Below are positions 35,611-42,350 of a DNA stretch of 42,350 bases, in pieces. The notes under the pieces are model-generated. The model was not told the DNA's origin. It did not search any database and saw only the letters and a program-made list of their open reading frames with translations. The stretch comes from a virus. The stretch spans positions 1 through 42,350 of the IMG/VR virus record IMGVR_UViG_3300007538_000052. One strand, written 5' to 3'. The stretch's first letter is position 1; every line of letters starts with the position of its first letter. Made by a program: the position numbers and the translations under genes.

Positions 35611-36293
35611 AAACCTTATATAGCTTAGGTTGTAGTTTTATGAGTGATGATACCTCTACATGTGGTTTCCCAACATTTTTACAACAGTTTTGTGAACGCA
35701 ACAAATATGAATATCATTGTATTGCCCGTCCTGGCGCTACAAATTTTGCTATTAGACTGCAAATTGATTATGCCATTAAACAGAAACCAGACTTAATTGT
35801 TATTGGCGCTACTAGTAGTGATAGAATTAATATTGTACGTAATCCGGATGGGTGGAGGTCACCTGTTGAATTAAAGCATATTGAATATCGAGGATATCAG
35901 TGTAGCAGCGAGCAAGAGTTTGATCACGATGAAGTGTTTATTGTAAGCGATACACTAGCAAATATCGTCGAAGCACAATATATTGATGTTGGTGAAGATA
36001 CTAAACAGGCAGTACAAAGATATATTGCAGATTTGCACGATATGGGACTACAGTACAACATCGATGGCTGCGTTATTAGAGACGGACTACGTGCTTTACA
36101 AGAGAGTGGACTGCGTTTCATCTTTATGCCTGGCCCAATGTTTTGGATGGGATGGAACTGGCTAGGCGATAGTTTATGGCCGCCATACGAAAAACAACCC
36201 TGGGATATGCCATTTGGCCCACATAATGTTAATAACCACAATCCGCCCGAAGCGCATGCTTTGTTTTTAGATACACTAGAGAGAATAGTATGA
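35607..36293 (+). CDS. SGNH-hydrolase-like protein with degenerate active site
   Basis: 228 residues from a TTG that overlaps the gp4 stop (TTGA), with GCGGGAG shortly upstream. The start MKTLYSLGCSFM resembles block I of SGNH/GDSL esterases, with Ser in GCS (S10). LIVIGATSSDRI (about 64-75) sits where block III G-x-N-D is expected, and NNHNPPEAH (209-217) recalls the block V loop with the Asp replaced by Asn. In the family these enzymes remove acyl or acetyl groups from sugars and lipids. The altered residues make activity uncertain. Neighbouring glycosyltransferases make a sugar-related substrate plausible. Confidence 0.55.
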   Translation: MKTLYSLGCSFMSDDTSTCGFPTFLQQFCERNKYEYHCIARPGATNFAIRLQIDYAIKQKPDLIVIGATSSDRINIVRNPDGWRSPVELKHIEYRGYQCSSEQEFDHDEVFIVSDTLANIVEAQYIDVGEDTKQAVQRYIADLHDMGLQYNIDGCVIRDGLRALQESGLRFIFMPGPMFWMGWNWLGDSLWPPYEKQPWDMPFGPHNVNNHNPPEAHALFLDTLERIV

Positions 36294-36463
36294 AACGTAA
36301 AATTTTTAGAATGCTAGTAGACATTGCAGATCGTGTTAATATTTGGTTTACTGCTAAATTTAATCTAAATCCAAAACGTCGGGTATTGGAAATTCAACAA
36401 GATTTACATACAACAATGCAAGATCTTGATAACACAATTGGAAAGGCGCTGGAAATTAAATGA
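36290..36463 (+). CDS. Small 57-residue protein of unknown function
   Basis: ATG overlaps the preceding stop as ATGA, and its own stop overlaps the next start as ATGA, so it fills the gap between the two genes exactly. The sequence starts MKRKIFRMLVDIADRVNIWF, a basic amphipathic helix, and ends in a helix with EIQQDLHTTMQDLDNTIGKA. It could be a small coiled-coil partner or membrane-surface peptide. The double ATGA coupling is the main support that it is real. Confidence 0.65.
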   Translation: MKRKIFRMLVDIADRVNIWFTAKFNLNPKRRVLEIQQDLHTTMQDLDNTIGKALEIK

Positions 36464-37197
36464 CGCAAGGTTGTTTAATATTTGCACATAATAACGGTGA
36501 TATTGATTATGTCAAACTCGCAGAACGTAGTGCTAAAAACATTAAGCAATATTTAGGCCTACCTACGACTATTATAACCGATATAGATACAAAAACTTCG
36601 AGTACACGTTGGTTCGCGGATTACGATAAAAGCGTAAAGTGGTTAAATTCTGGACGTTCACGTGCTTACGAGTTATCACCATACGATCAAACTGTATTGT
36701 TGGACGCAGATTATATTGTAAATAGCGACCAATTGTTAAATTTGTTTAGAAGTGGCCAAGATTTTCTAGCACATCGGAATGCAAACAGTGTTACTGGTAC
36801 AGGTTGGAGCAAACAGCTAAACACGTTTGGTGAATACCGTTTTCCAATGTGGTGGGCGACTGTTGTGTACTTTACAAAATCCGACACTGCACGTGCTATA
36901 TTTGACGCGATGCAGATGGTCGAAACAAACTACGAGCATTATGCTAACTTGTATAACTTTAAAAAACACCCATACAGAAATGATTATGCACTAAGTATTG
37001 CATTAAACATTGCTGACGGACATTTTAACGCAGAACAGTTCGATATTCCCTGGACACTACAAAGTGTTGTTCCCGAACACGTACTAACACGTACAGATAA
37101 CGTGTATACAGTACGCTATGACAATAAACGCATAGAATTGTCTGGCATGGATTTTCATGCCATGGGTAAAAAGCACTTGGAGGCATTGTATGATTGA
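36460..37197 (+). CDS. GT-A-type glycosyltransferase-like protein
   Basis: 245 residues. The start GCLIFAHNNGDIDYVKLAER is a Rossmann-like first strand and helix. LLDADYIV gives a D-x-D motif (D82, D84), the metal and sugar-nucleotide site of GT-A enzymes. A later YRNDYALSIAL segment and the end DFHAMGKKHL fit a GT8-like layout. The donor and acceptor cannot be read from sequence. Its N-terminus resembles that of the next gene, so the two are probable paralogues from duplication. It overlaps the next gene by 8 bases. Confidence 0.6.
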   Translation: MTQGCLIFAHNNGDIDYVKLAERSAKNIKQYLGLPTTIITDIDTKTSSTRWFADYDKSVKWLNSGRSRAYELSPYDQTVLLDADYIVNSDQLLNLFRSGQDFLAHRNANSVTGTGWSKQLNTFGEYRFPMWWATVVYFTKSDTARAIFDAMQMVETNYEHYANLYNFKKHPYRNDYALSIALNIADGHFNAEQFDIPWTLQSVVPEHVLTRTDNVYTVRYDNKRIELSGMDFHAMGKKHLEALYD

Positions 37198-37999
37198 AGC
37201 AGAACGTGGATATTTAATTGTTGCTACTAACACATCTGATGTAGATTACATTGCGTGCGCACGTGTTCTTGCAAAAAGCCTACGTTACTGGCACCCAACA
37301 GCAAAGATATGCTTGTTAACAGATACAGAATATTCAGATCCTGTGTTTGATTATGTAAAACAGTTTCCATATCCTACAGTAGGTGGATGGGCTGATGATT
37401 GGCAAGTGTTTTCTGCTAGTCCATTTAGACAAACTATTAAGTTAGAAGCAGATATGATTGTTACTGCGCCAATTGATCATTGGTGGACTATGTTGGAACA
37501 TCGCGATGTAGTAGTAACACAAGGTAGTAAAAATTTTTTACAACATACGGCAACATCAAGACACTATCGTAAAATATTTGATTTGAATAATTTGCCAGAT
37601 GTATATAATGCTATTACATATTGGCGTGTTAGTAAAACAGCAAAAGATTTTTTCTTTAGAGTAAGACATATTTTTGAAAATTGGGATGTATATAAGCAAA
37701 GTTTGCGCGGCGGATCGGGCGAAATTGCTAACACTGATTTAGTATACGCAATGGCTGCCTGTTTTATCGGTGTAGAACGTGTTACACTACCCGATACTTC
37801 GTACCCAAGTTTGGTACACATGAAAAAACACATCAATAACATCGCTGCTGATGATTGGTGTAAACAACTTGTATGGGAATTAATTGATGGAGAGTTTAGA
37901 ATTAATACTGTAAGTCAGCGTTATCCAGTACACTACCATCAAAAAGACTTTGCACAAGAATTGGAACCCGTATATGACAAACTTTTGGCAAGCACTTGA
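37190..37999 (+). CDS. GT-A-type glycosyltransferase-like protein, paralogue of the preceding gene
   Basis: 269 residues from the ATG at 37190, chosen because TTGGAGG (37178-37184) lies 5 bases upstream; an in-frame ATG at 37157 lies deep in the previous gene. GYLIVATNTSDVDYIACARV matches the start of the preceding protein. LEADMIV (E86, D88) is in the D-x-D position with Glu for the first Asp. FIGVERV and PSLVHMKKHIN follow, and the end has YPVHYHQKD, a common late His in GT-A enzymes. It probably transfers a sugar from a nucleotide donor; substrate unknown. Confidence 0.58.
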   Translation: MIEAERGYLIVATNTSDVDYIACARVLAKSLRYWHPTAKICLLTDTEYSDPVFDYVKQFPYPTVGGWADDWQVFSASPFRQTIKLEADMIVTAPIDHWWTMLEHRDVVVTQGSKNFLQHTATSRHYRKIFDLNNLPDVYNAITYWRVSKTAKDFFFRVRHIFENWDVYKQSLRGGSGEIANTDLVYAMAACFIGVERVTLPDTSYPSLVHMKKHINNIAADDWCKQLVWELIDGEFRINTVSQRYPVHYHQKDFAQELEPVYDKLLAST

Positions 38000-38279
38000 A
38001 CACGCAGAACAGCCTGCAGAACATTCAGAGTTAGAATATCGTTTATATTATAACGATCTAGGCGAACCTGTTTTTTATTCAATCGACAAAGAATTGGGTA
38101 ATTACATTATAGTAGACAAAGAAACATATGCTAGTGGACGCTATGATGTGCGAGTTATTGATGGAAAATTAATTAAGCCCAGACAATATGTTTATCAGAA
38201 ACTTGTACCAGTCGCACAAGGTATAGATGTTGCAATCGTTACTCCTGACCAAACGTGGAAACTAAAACGCTATGAGTGA
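37974..38279 (+). CDS. Small unknown protein of the glycosyltransferase cluster
   Basis: 101 residues from the ATG at 37974 (MTNFWQALEHAE), with GGAA upstream; it overlaps the previous gene by 26 bases and the next by 8. The body, LEYRLYYNDLGEPVFYSIDK then GNYIIVDKETYASGRYDVRV and IDGKLI, is a compact beta-rich fold without catalytic motifs. I do not recognise a family. The tight coupling suggests it works with the flanking glycosyltransferase-like proteins. Confidence 0.65.
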   Translation: MTNFWQALEHAEQPAEHSELEYRLYYNDLGEPVFYSIDKELGNYIIVDKETYASGRYDVRVIDGKLIKPRQYVYQKLVPVAQGIDVAIVTPDQTWKLKRYE

Positions 38280-39198
38280 TATTATTGATATTGCCGACTT
38301 GGATGTTGTGTATCTAAGTTATGATGAGCCACAGAAAGAAGAATTCTGGGTTAAAATTAAAAACATGATACCTTGGGCTGTTCGTGTCGACGGAGTAAAA
38401 GGTTCAGATGCTGCACACAAAGCAGCCGCAGAAGCAAGCACAACCGAACGTTTTGTGCTTATTGACGGCGATAATTTGCCAAATCCAGAATTCTTTAATC
38501 TACAACTAGAAATGAAAACGCCAGAGTATGAGCGGGCTGTGTTTCGTTGGAGAGCAGTTAATCATATTAATGGGCTTATGTACGGCAACGGTGGATTAAG
38601 TTGCTGGACACGTGAATTCATTCGAAACATGAAAACACACGAAGCATCAGACGGGTCTAATGATACCTGCGTAGAATTTTGTTTTGATCCATTGTACTGG
38701 TCTATGCATGATTGTTATAGTACAACATATCCAAACGGCAGTGCATTTCAAGCGTGGCGAGCAGGTTTTAGGGAAGGTGTTAAGATGTGTTTGGACCGTG
38801 GACGTAAACCGACTGAAATCGAGTTTAAGGATGCAGTGCATAAGCGTAACATGGACCATTTAACTATTTGGCACAATGTTGGACTTGATGTAGAAAACGG
38901 AGCGTGGGCGATTGCTGGTGCACGTCAAGGCACATCTATGACTATGCTTGAAGACTGGGATTACCGAGAAGTACAATGGTTCGATAATTTAGCAGAATTA
39001 TGGTCTACAACACAAAACAACGATCCGCATGAAATGATTGAATTTTATGGCGAGCGTTTAACAGGACGTTTAGATTTGCCAATGATTCTACTAGACGCAA
39101 AATCAAGTAAATTTTTTAAACATCATTATCGCAGTAATTGGCACAATATGGGTGCTACTGTACGTGAGATAGATGTTGTTAGAACACAAGAGGGATGA
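38272..39198 (+). CDS. GT-A/GT2-like glycosyltransferase-like protein
   Basis: 308 residues. The start has LDVVYLSYDEPQKEEFW, then RVDGVKGSDAAHKAAAEAST and RFVLIDGDNLP, giving a D-x-D motif (D65, D67) after the usual acceptance-loop helix. The arrangement resembles family-2-like glycosyltransferases, but the C-terminal half (FCFDPLYWSMHDCYSTTYP, AFQAWRAGFREGVKM) is not a standard acceptor domain. I recall similar proteins in marine phages, annotated as glycosyltransferases or unknown. The start overlaps the preceding stop by 8 bases (ATGAGTGA). Confidence 0.55.
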   Translation: MSDIIDIADLDVVYLSYDEPQKEEFWVKIKNMIPWAVRVDGVKGSDAAHKAAAEASTTERFVLIDGDNLPNPEFFNLQLEMKTPEYERAVFRWRAVNHINGLMYGNGGLSCWTREFIRNMKTHEASDGSNDTCVEFCFDPLYWSMHDCYSTTYPNGSAFQAWRAGFREGVKMCLDRGRKPTEIEFKDAVHKRNMDHLTIWHNVGLDVENGAWAIAGARQGTSMTMLEDWDYREVQWFDNLAELWSTTQNNDPHEMIEFYGERLTGRLDLPMILLDAKSSKFFKHHYRSNWHNMGATVREIDVVRTQEG

Positions 39199-39200
39199 TA

Positions 39201-39737
39201 ATGTATTTTAATAAAAAACATTTAGATATTAATTATAGTAGGTTTGTTAATGACGACTTTAATACACACGAAGGATCGTGCATTAAACACCAAATCACTG
39301 AGTGCGCCGATATACACCAAGAATATGGCGGTTTTCCAGATTCGTATTCTTACGATAATACAAGAATTAATCAATTATGGTATGACAACACACAAATTGA
39401 TTATGAAGATTTAGGTAAACAATTAGGTATGGAAGTAATTTCTGTTAGTGCTATTAGACAACGTCCAGGATGTGTTATTCCTTTGCACAGAGATATGTTT
39501 TATCAGATTACTAGTAAATATCCTAACGATACCAGATTAAAAGTTCGTGCTAATGTACATCTAGAAGACTGGAAAATGGGACATTTTATACAGTACGGTG
39601 ATACAGTTTTTACACATTGGAAAGCCGGCGATGCATTAATGTGGGATTCAGAGGTGTGGCATCTTGGTGCTAATGCTGGCTTTCAAGATAAGTTTACTTT
39701 ACAGGTATCAGGCTTTCTATTAGATGATAACAGTTAA
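39201..39737 (+). CDS. 2OG-Fe(II) oxygenase/aspartyl-hydroxylase-like protein
   Basis: 178 residues from the ATG at 39201. An ATG at 39195 overlaps the previous stop but sits directly on the AGAGGG binding site (39189-39194), so 39201 is better placed. The double-stranded beta-helix motifs are CVIPLHRDMF (H96, D98) and MWDSEVWHLGANAG (H154), the H-x-D...H iron triad. The usual Arg for 2-oxoglutarate, about ten residues after the last His, is Lys here (K164). Family members hydroxylate amino acid side chains, sugars or small molecules. The substrate here is unknown; it sits between two glycosyltransferase-like genes. Confidence 0.6.
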   Translation: MYFNKKHLDINYSRFVNDDFNTHEGSCIKHQITECADIHQEYGGFPDSYSYDNTRINQLWYDNTQIDYEDLGKQLGMEVISVSAIRQRPGCVIPLHRDMFYQITSKYPNDTRLKVRANVHLEDWKMGHFIQYGDTVFTHWKAGDALMWDSEVWHLGANAGFQDKFTLQVSGFLLDDNS

Positions 39738-40683
39738 GGTTAAAACTAGCGATAGTGTAGTGTGGAACACCGTGGAGGTCCATTCAAAAATAGCCCAAGC
39801 ATTATATACCAATCAGGATCTGCTAATAGACCTAAACTCAGAAGGCCCAGACTTTACAACACTTGGCATAGATGAATATATCGATACCATTAAAACTACT
39901 GTTAACTATACCGGTAACATTACTTTCCAAACTTGTAATATGCTAGAGCCGTCATCGACTTTTCCTATACACCTGGTATATAACGCACTTGAATATGAAT
40001 CCACAATAAAAAAATCAAATGATCTAAAACATTTTGGATTATTTGTCGGCCGAGGAAACGCACCAAGGCTTTACTTGTCGTCGTACCTTTATAATAATCA
40101 TCGCAATATTTCATTACACACAAATCATTTAGATTTAGACAACGAGTTCTATGCTGCTAACATTGGTCTAGAGAGACTAATGCTCGAATACAATATTACT
40201 GACATAACAGATATTGCTAACTACATTAACCAGTGCCCGATTAATACACAATCTGTTGAAATCGATAAGACTCTTGATATTAATCCTGCACAGCAATTAT
40301 TTAAGAATGACTCTGATGATTTTTTAAACAAGTACAGTCAATTTGCTATTGAGATTGTTTGTGAAACCTATTTTACCGGAAATACATTTTTCCCGACCGA
40401 AAAGATATGGCGTCCAATATTATTAAAGACTCCATTTATTGTGCAAGGCCCGGCAGGCTATCTAAAGAATTTACGCAATTTGGGATTTAAAACATTTAAT
40501 GATTTTTGGGACGAGGGATATGACGAAGATCCACATACCCACTCTATACATGAAATAACTCGTGTAATTGATACCCTAGCAAAAGAATCTACCGAAGAGA
40601 TTAGTTGGATGCTAAAGAATATGCAAGATATCTTAGATCATAATTATAATAGACTATTAGATTTATATAATGAACCAAAATAA
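39724..40683 (+). CDS. GT-B-type glycosyltransferase-like protein, two domains
   Basis: 319 residues, overlapping the previous gene and the next by 14 bases each. The N-terminal half ends with KHFGLFVGRGNAPRLYLSSY. The C-terminal half has FAIEIVCETYF, then PTEKIWRPILLKTPFIVQGP and LGFKTFNDFWDEGYDEDP, ending LDHNYNRLLDLY. A Glu plus E-K ahead of a strand resembles the donor-sugar site of fucosyltransferase/exostosin-like GT-B enzymes. The C-terminal half is clearly homologous to the ORF at 2136-2693, and the middle resembles the ORF at 2690-3244. The sugar and acceptor are unknown. Confidence 0.55.
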   Translation: MITVKVKTSDSVVWNTVEVHSKIAQALYTNQDLLIDLNSEGPDFTTLGIDEYIDTIKTTVNYTGNITFQTCNMLEPSSTFPIHLVYNALEYESTIKKSNDLKHFGLFVGRGNAPRLYLSSYLYNNHRNISLHTNHLDLDNEFYAANIGLERLMLEYNITDITDIANYINQCPINTQSVEIDKTLDINPAQQLFKNDSDDFLNKYSQFAIEIVCETYFTGNTFFPTEKIWRPILLKTPFIVQGPAGYLKNLRNLGFKTFNDFWDEGYDEDPHTHSIHEITRVIDTLAKESTEEISWMLKNMQDILDHNYNRLLDLYNEPK

Positions 40684-42082
40684 AGGTGACGAAGTAGACA
40701 AGGACTTTAAGTCAAAGTTCTTAAGTGATGCAGAAATAGCACAACAAAAATTAGATACAGTGAGTCCAAGTTTCTGCTTGGCTAAATGGAAGCAGGTAAG
40801 TTTGCATTTAACCAATGGCATGAATAACTCATGTTATCATCCACCACTACGCAAAATACCTGTAGAAGAACTCGCCGGAAATCCCGGTAAGTTGCATAAC
40901 ACTGATTATAAAAAACTACAGCGTGAAAAGATGATCGCAGGCGAACGTCCTGAGGAGTGCTTCTATTGTTGGGCAATGGAAGATAACGGAAAACTTAGTG
41001 ATAGACACTACCGTTCAGGAGAACCGTGGGCTATTGAAAAGTTTGATGAAGTTGTAGCTGACCCAATGGCAGACACTAACCCTGCGTATGTTGAGGTGAA
41101 CTTTAACTCTGCTTGTAATTTAGAGTGTAGTTATTGCTCACCCCAATTTAGCAGTTCGTGGATGCGCCAGGCAAAAGAACATGGTGCGTATCCAACAAGC
41201 GTTCCTCATAACGATCCTGTACACTTCCAAGGAGAACGTAGACCTATTCCGCATTCAGAGTATAATCCATACGTAGAAGCATTTTGGCAATGGTGGCCAG
41301 AGTTGTATCCTGATTTAAAACATTTCCGCATGACAGGCGGTGAACCACTAATGGATAAAAACACATATCGTGTGTTTGATTATGTATTAGAGAATCCAAA
41401 ACCAGACTTACACCTAAATGTAACATCTAATCTCAGTGTAGAACAAAAACTATGGGACAAATATATTGATTATGTGAAACGTATTTGTAATGAAGGTGAG
41501 AATGTTGAACATTTTATGCAATATGTTTCACTTGATGGGTTTGGTAAACAAGCAGAATATATGCGTGCTGGACTAAACTTTAATTTATTATGGGATCGTG
41601 TAAATCAATTTTTAACAGAAGTACCATATAGAAGTAGTTTAACATTTATTATTACAATGAATAATCTATCAGTAACCAGTTTAGAACATTTGTTTACTGG
41701 AATATATGGATTAAGACAACTTTATAGTAATACCTATCAGCGTGTTTGGTTTGATACTCCTGTATTGCACACTCCCAAATGGCAGAGTATGCGATTGCTT
41801 CCGGATATGTACGCAGACAAACTAGAAGATCTAATGATGTGGATGATGGAACATGTTGAAACACCACGAACACGCTTTAAAGGATTTAAAGATTACGAAA
41901 TTAAACGCCTGGACAGAGACATTGCTTGGATGAAAACACCTATTGAAAATTCACAAAAGCACAAGGGAGATTTCTATAGATTTTTTAATGAATATGACCA
42001 TCGTCACAATTATGACTTTTTGCAGGTATTTCCGGAAATGGCAGCCTGGTGGAATGAATGCAAGTACTGGGCCAATCAATGA
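40670..42082 (+). CDS. Radical SAM enzyme with N-terminal twitch-like cysteine cluster
   Basis: 470 residues. The 4Fe-4S/SAM site is CNLECSYC (C149, C153, C156), a standard C-x3-C-x2-C. MTGGEPL (222-227 core) is the SAM-binding strand, and SLDGFGKQAEYMRAG follows. Extra Cys residues lie upstream, in NNSCYHP and EECFYCWAMEDNGKLS, fitting an auxiliary cluster placed before the radical SAM core; this matches the phage N-terminal-twitch radical SAM family as I know it. Members have no assigned reaction that I know of. The context of glycosyltransferases and an oxygenase suggests chemistry on a sugar, lipid or peptide. The start overlaps the previous gene by 14 bases; the next start is ATGA-coupled. 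Confidence 0.8.
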   Translation: MNQNKGDEVDKDFKSKFLSDAEIAQQKLDTVSPSFCLAKWKQVSLHLTNGMNNSCYHPPLRKIPVEELAGNPGKLHNTDYKKLQREKMIAGERPEECFYCWAMEDNGKLSDRHYRSGEPWAIEKFDEVVADPMADTNPAYVEVNFNSACNLECSYCSPQFSSSWMRQAKEHGAYPTSVPHNDPVHFQGERRPIPHSEYNPYVEAFWQWWPELYPDLKHFRMTGGEPLMDKNTYRVFDYVLENPKPDLHLNVTSNLSVEQKLWDKYIDYVKRICNEGENVEHFMQYVSLDGFGKQAEYMRAGLNFNLLWDRVNQFLTEVPYRSSLTFIITMNNLSVTSLEHLFTGIYGLRQLYSNTYQRVWFDTPVLHTPKWQSMRLLPDMYADKLEDLMMWMMEHVETPRTRFKGFKDYEIKRLDRDIAWMKTPIENSQKHKGDFYRFFNEYDHRHNYDFLQVFPEMAAWWNECKYWANQ

Positions 42083-42350
42083 TAACATTTATTGGAACAC
42101 ATTTTGCCATTAATGAACCGTGGGGCAAACAAGAGCATTATATTATTGATACAGTAAAACGTCAAGTTGAGTTTAACTTTCCTAACGAACGTAACTTAAT
42201 AGTTAATATCACCTGGCTAGGTCCGCAGTTTAAAAATGGAATATGGGAACAGGTTTGTAGCATTAATAAGACGTACGATAATCTATTTTGGTTGGCTCCT
42301 GTTGACCCTCTAACAATAACAGAAAAACAGCGTAACGAGATTGAACAACG
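42079..42350 (+). CDS. Unknown protein, partial (runs off the right edge)
   Basis: Open frame from an ATG that overlaps the radical SAM stop as ATGA; 90 residues are visible. It starts MITFIGTHFAINEPWGKQEH and includes NLIVNITWLGPQFKNGIWEQ and NLFWLAPVDPL, with alternating hydrophobic strands of a Rossmann-like domain. No family is recognised. It shows that the coupled cluster continues beyond the window. Confidence 0.7.
   Translation, partial: MITFIGTHFAINEPWGKQEHYIIDTVKRQVEFNFPNERNLIVNITWLGPQFKNGIWEQVCSINKTYDNLFWLAPVDPLTITEKQRNEIEQ

Noticed and set aside
1-42350. tRNA genes, CRISPR arrays, insertion sequences, attachment sites
   Set aside because: No cloverleaf-like intergenic stretch, regular spaced repeats, transposase or flanking direct repeats were seen; almost all the sequence is coding.

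Overview
The window reads as part of the genome of a tailed, contractile (T4-like, myovirus-type) dsDNA bacteriophage of the environmental/marine kind. The evidence is a set of recognisable T4-type genes (46, 47, 55, 53, 5, 25, 6 and 4), T4-type late promoters of the form NATAAATA, an AT-rich sequence, and genes packed so tightly that most overlap by 1-14 bases. No photosynthesis genes, tRNAs, integrase or host genes were seen, so the host cannot be named. There is no gene-free stretch over 300 bases.

Region 1 (1-5304, minus strand) is the recombination and late-control module. Read right to left it holds a perfect-hexamer sigma70-type promoter, the late sigma factor gp55, the gp47 nuclease, two small ORFs that look like two halves of a glycosyltransferase-like protein, the gp46 ATPase, and a PD-(D/E)XK nuclease resembling archaeal Holliday junction resolvase, cut by the window edge.

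Region 2 (5340-34914, plus strand) is the baseplate and tail-fibre module, divergent from region 1. It starts at a late promoter only about 35 bp from the gp55 promoter: a tube-cap-like protein, gp53, a large gp27-like hub candidate, gp5 without a lysozyme domain, a glycine-rich protein, gp25, gp6, a giant 4413-residue structural protein, a small virion protein, a tail fibre, and an S/T/G/A-rich fibre-like protein. It ends at a strong rho-independent terminator. Further NATAAATA boxes lie before gene 6, before the gene at 31688, and before the tail fibre gene.

Region 3 (34947-42350, plus strand) starts with a small conserved-looking ORF and the gp4-type head completion nuclease. It then runs without a gap into at least nine mostly ATGA- or short-overlap-coupled genes: a degenerate SGNH-like protein, a 57-residue ORF, two paralogous GT-A glycosyltransferases, a small unknown, a third GT-A-like protein, a 2OG-Fe(II) oxygenase-like protein, a GT-B-like glycosyltransferase, a radical SAM enzyme with an extra N-terminal cysteine cluster, and an open-ended unknown. 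This looks like a phage-encoded glycan or small-molecule modification pathway of unknown product, and is the best candidate for an undescribed system here. The GT-B-like gene in region 3 has the same C-terminal domain as the split pair in region 1, linking the two ends of the window.
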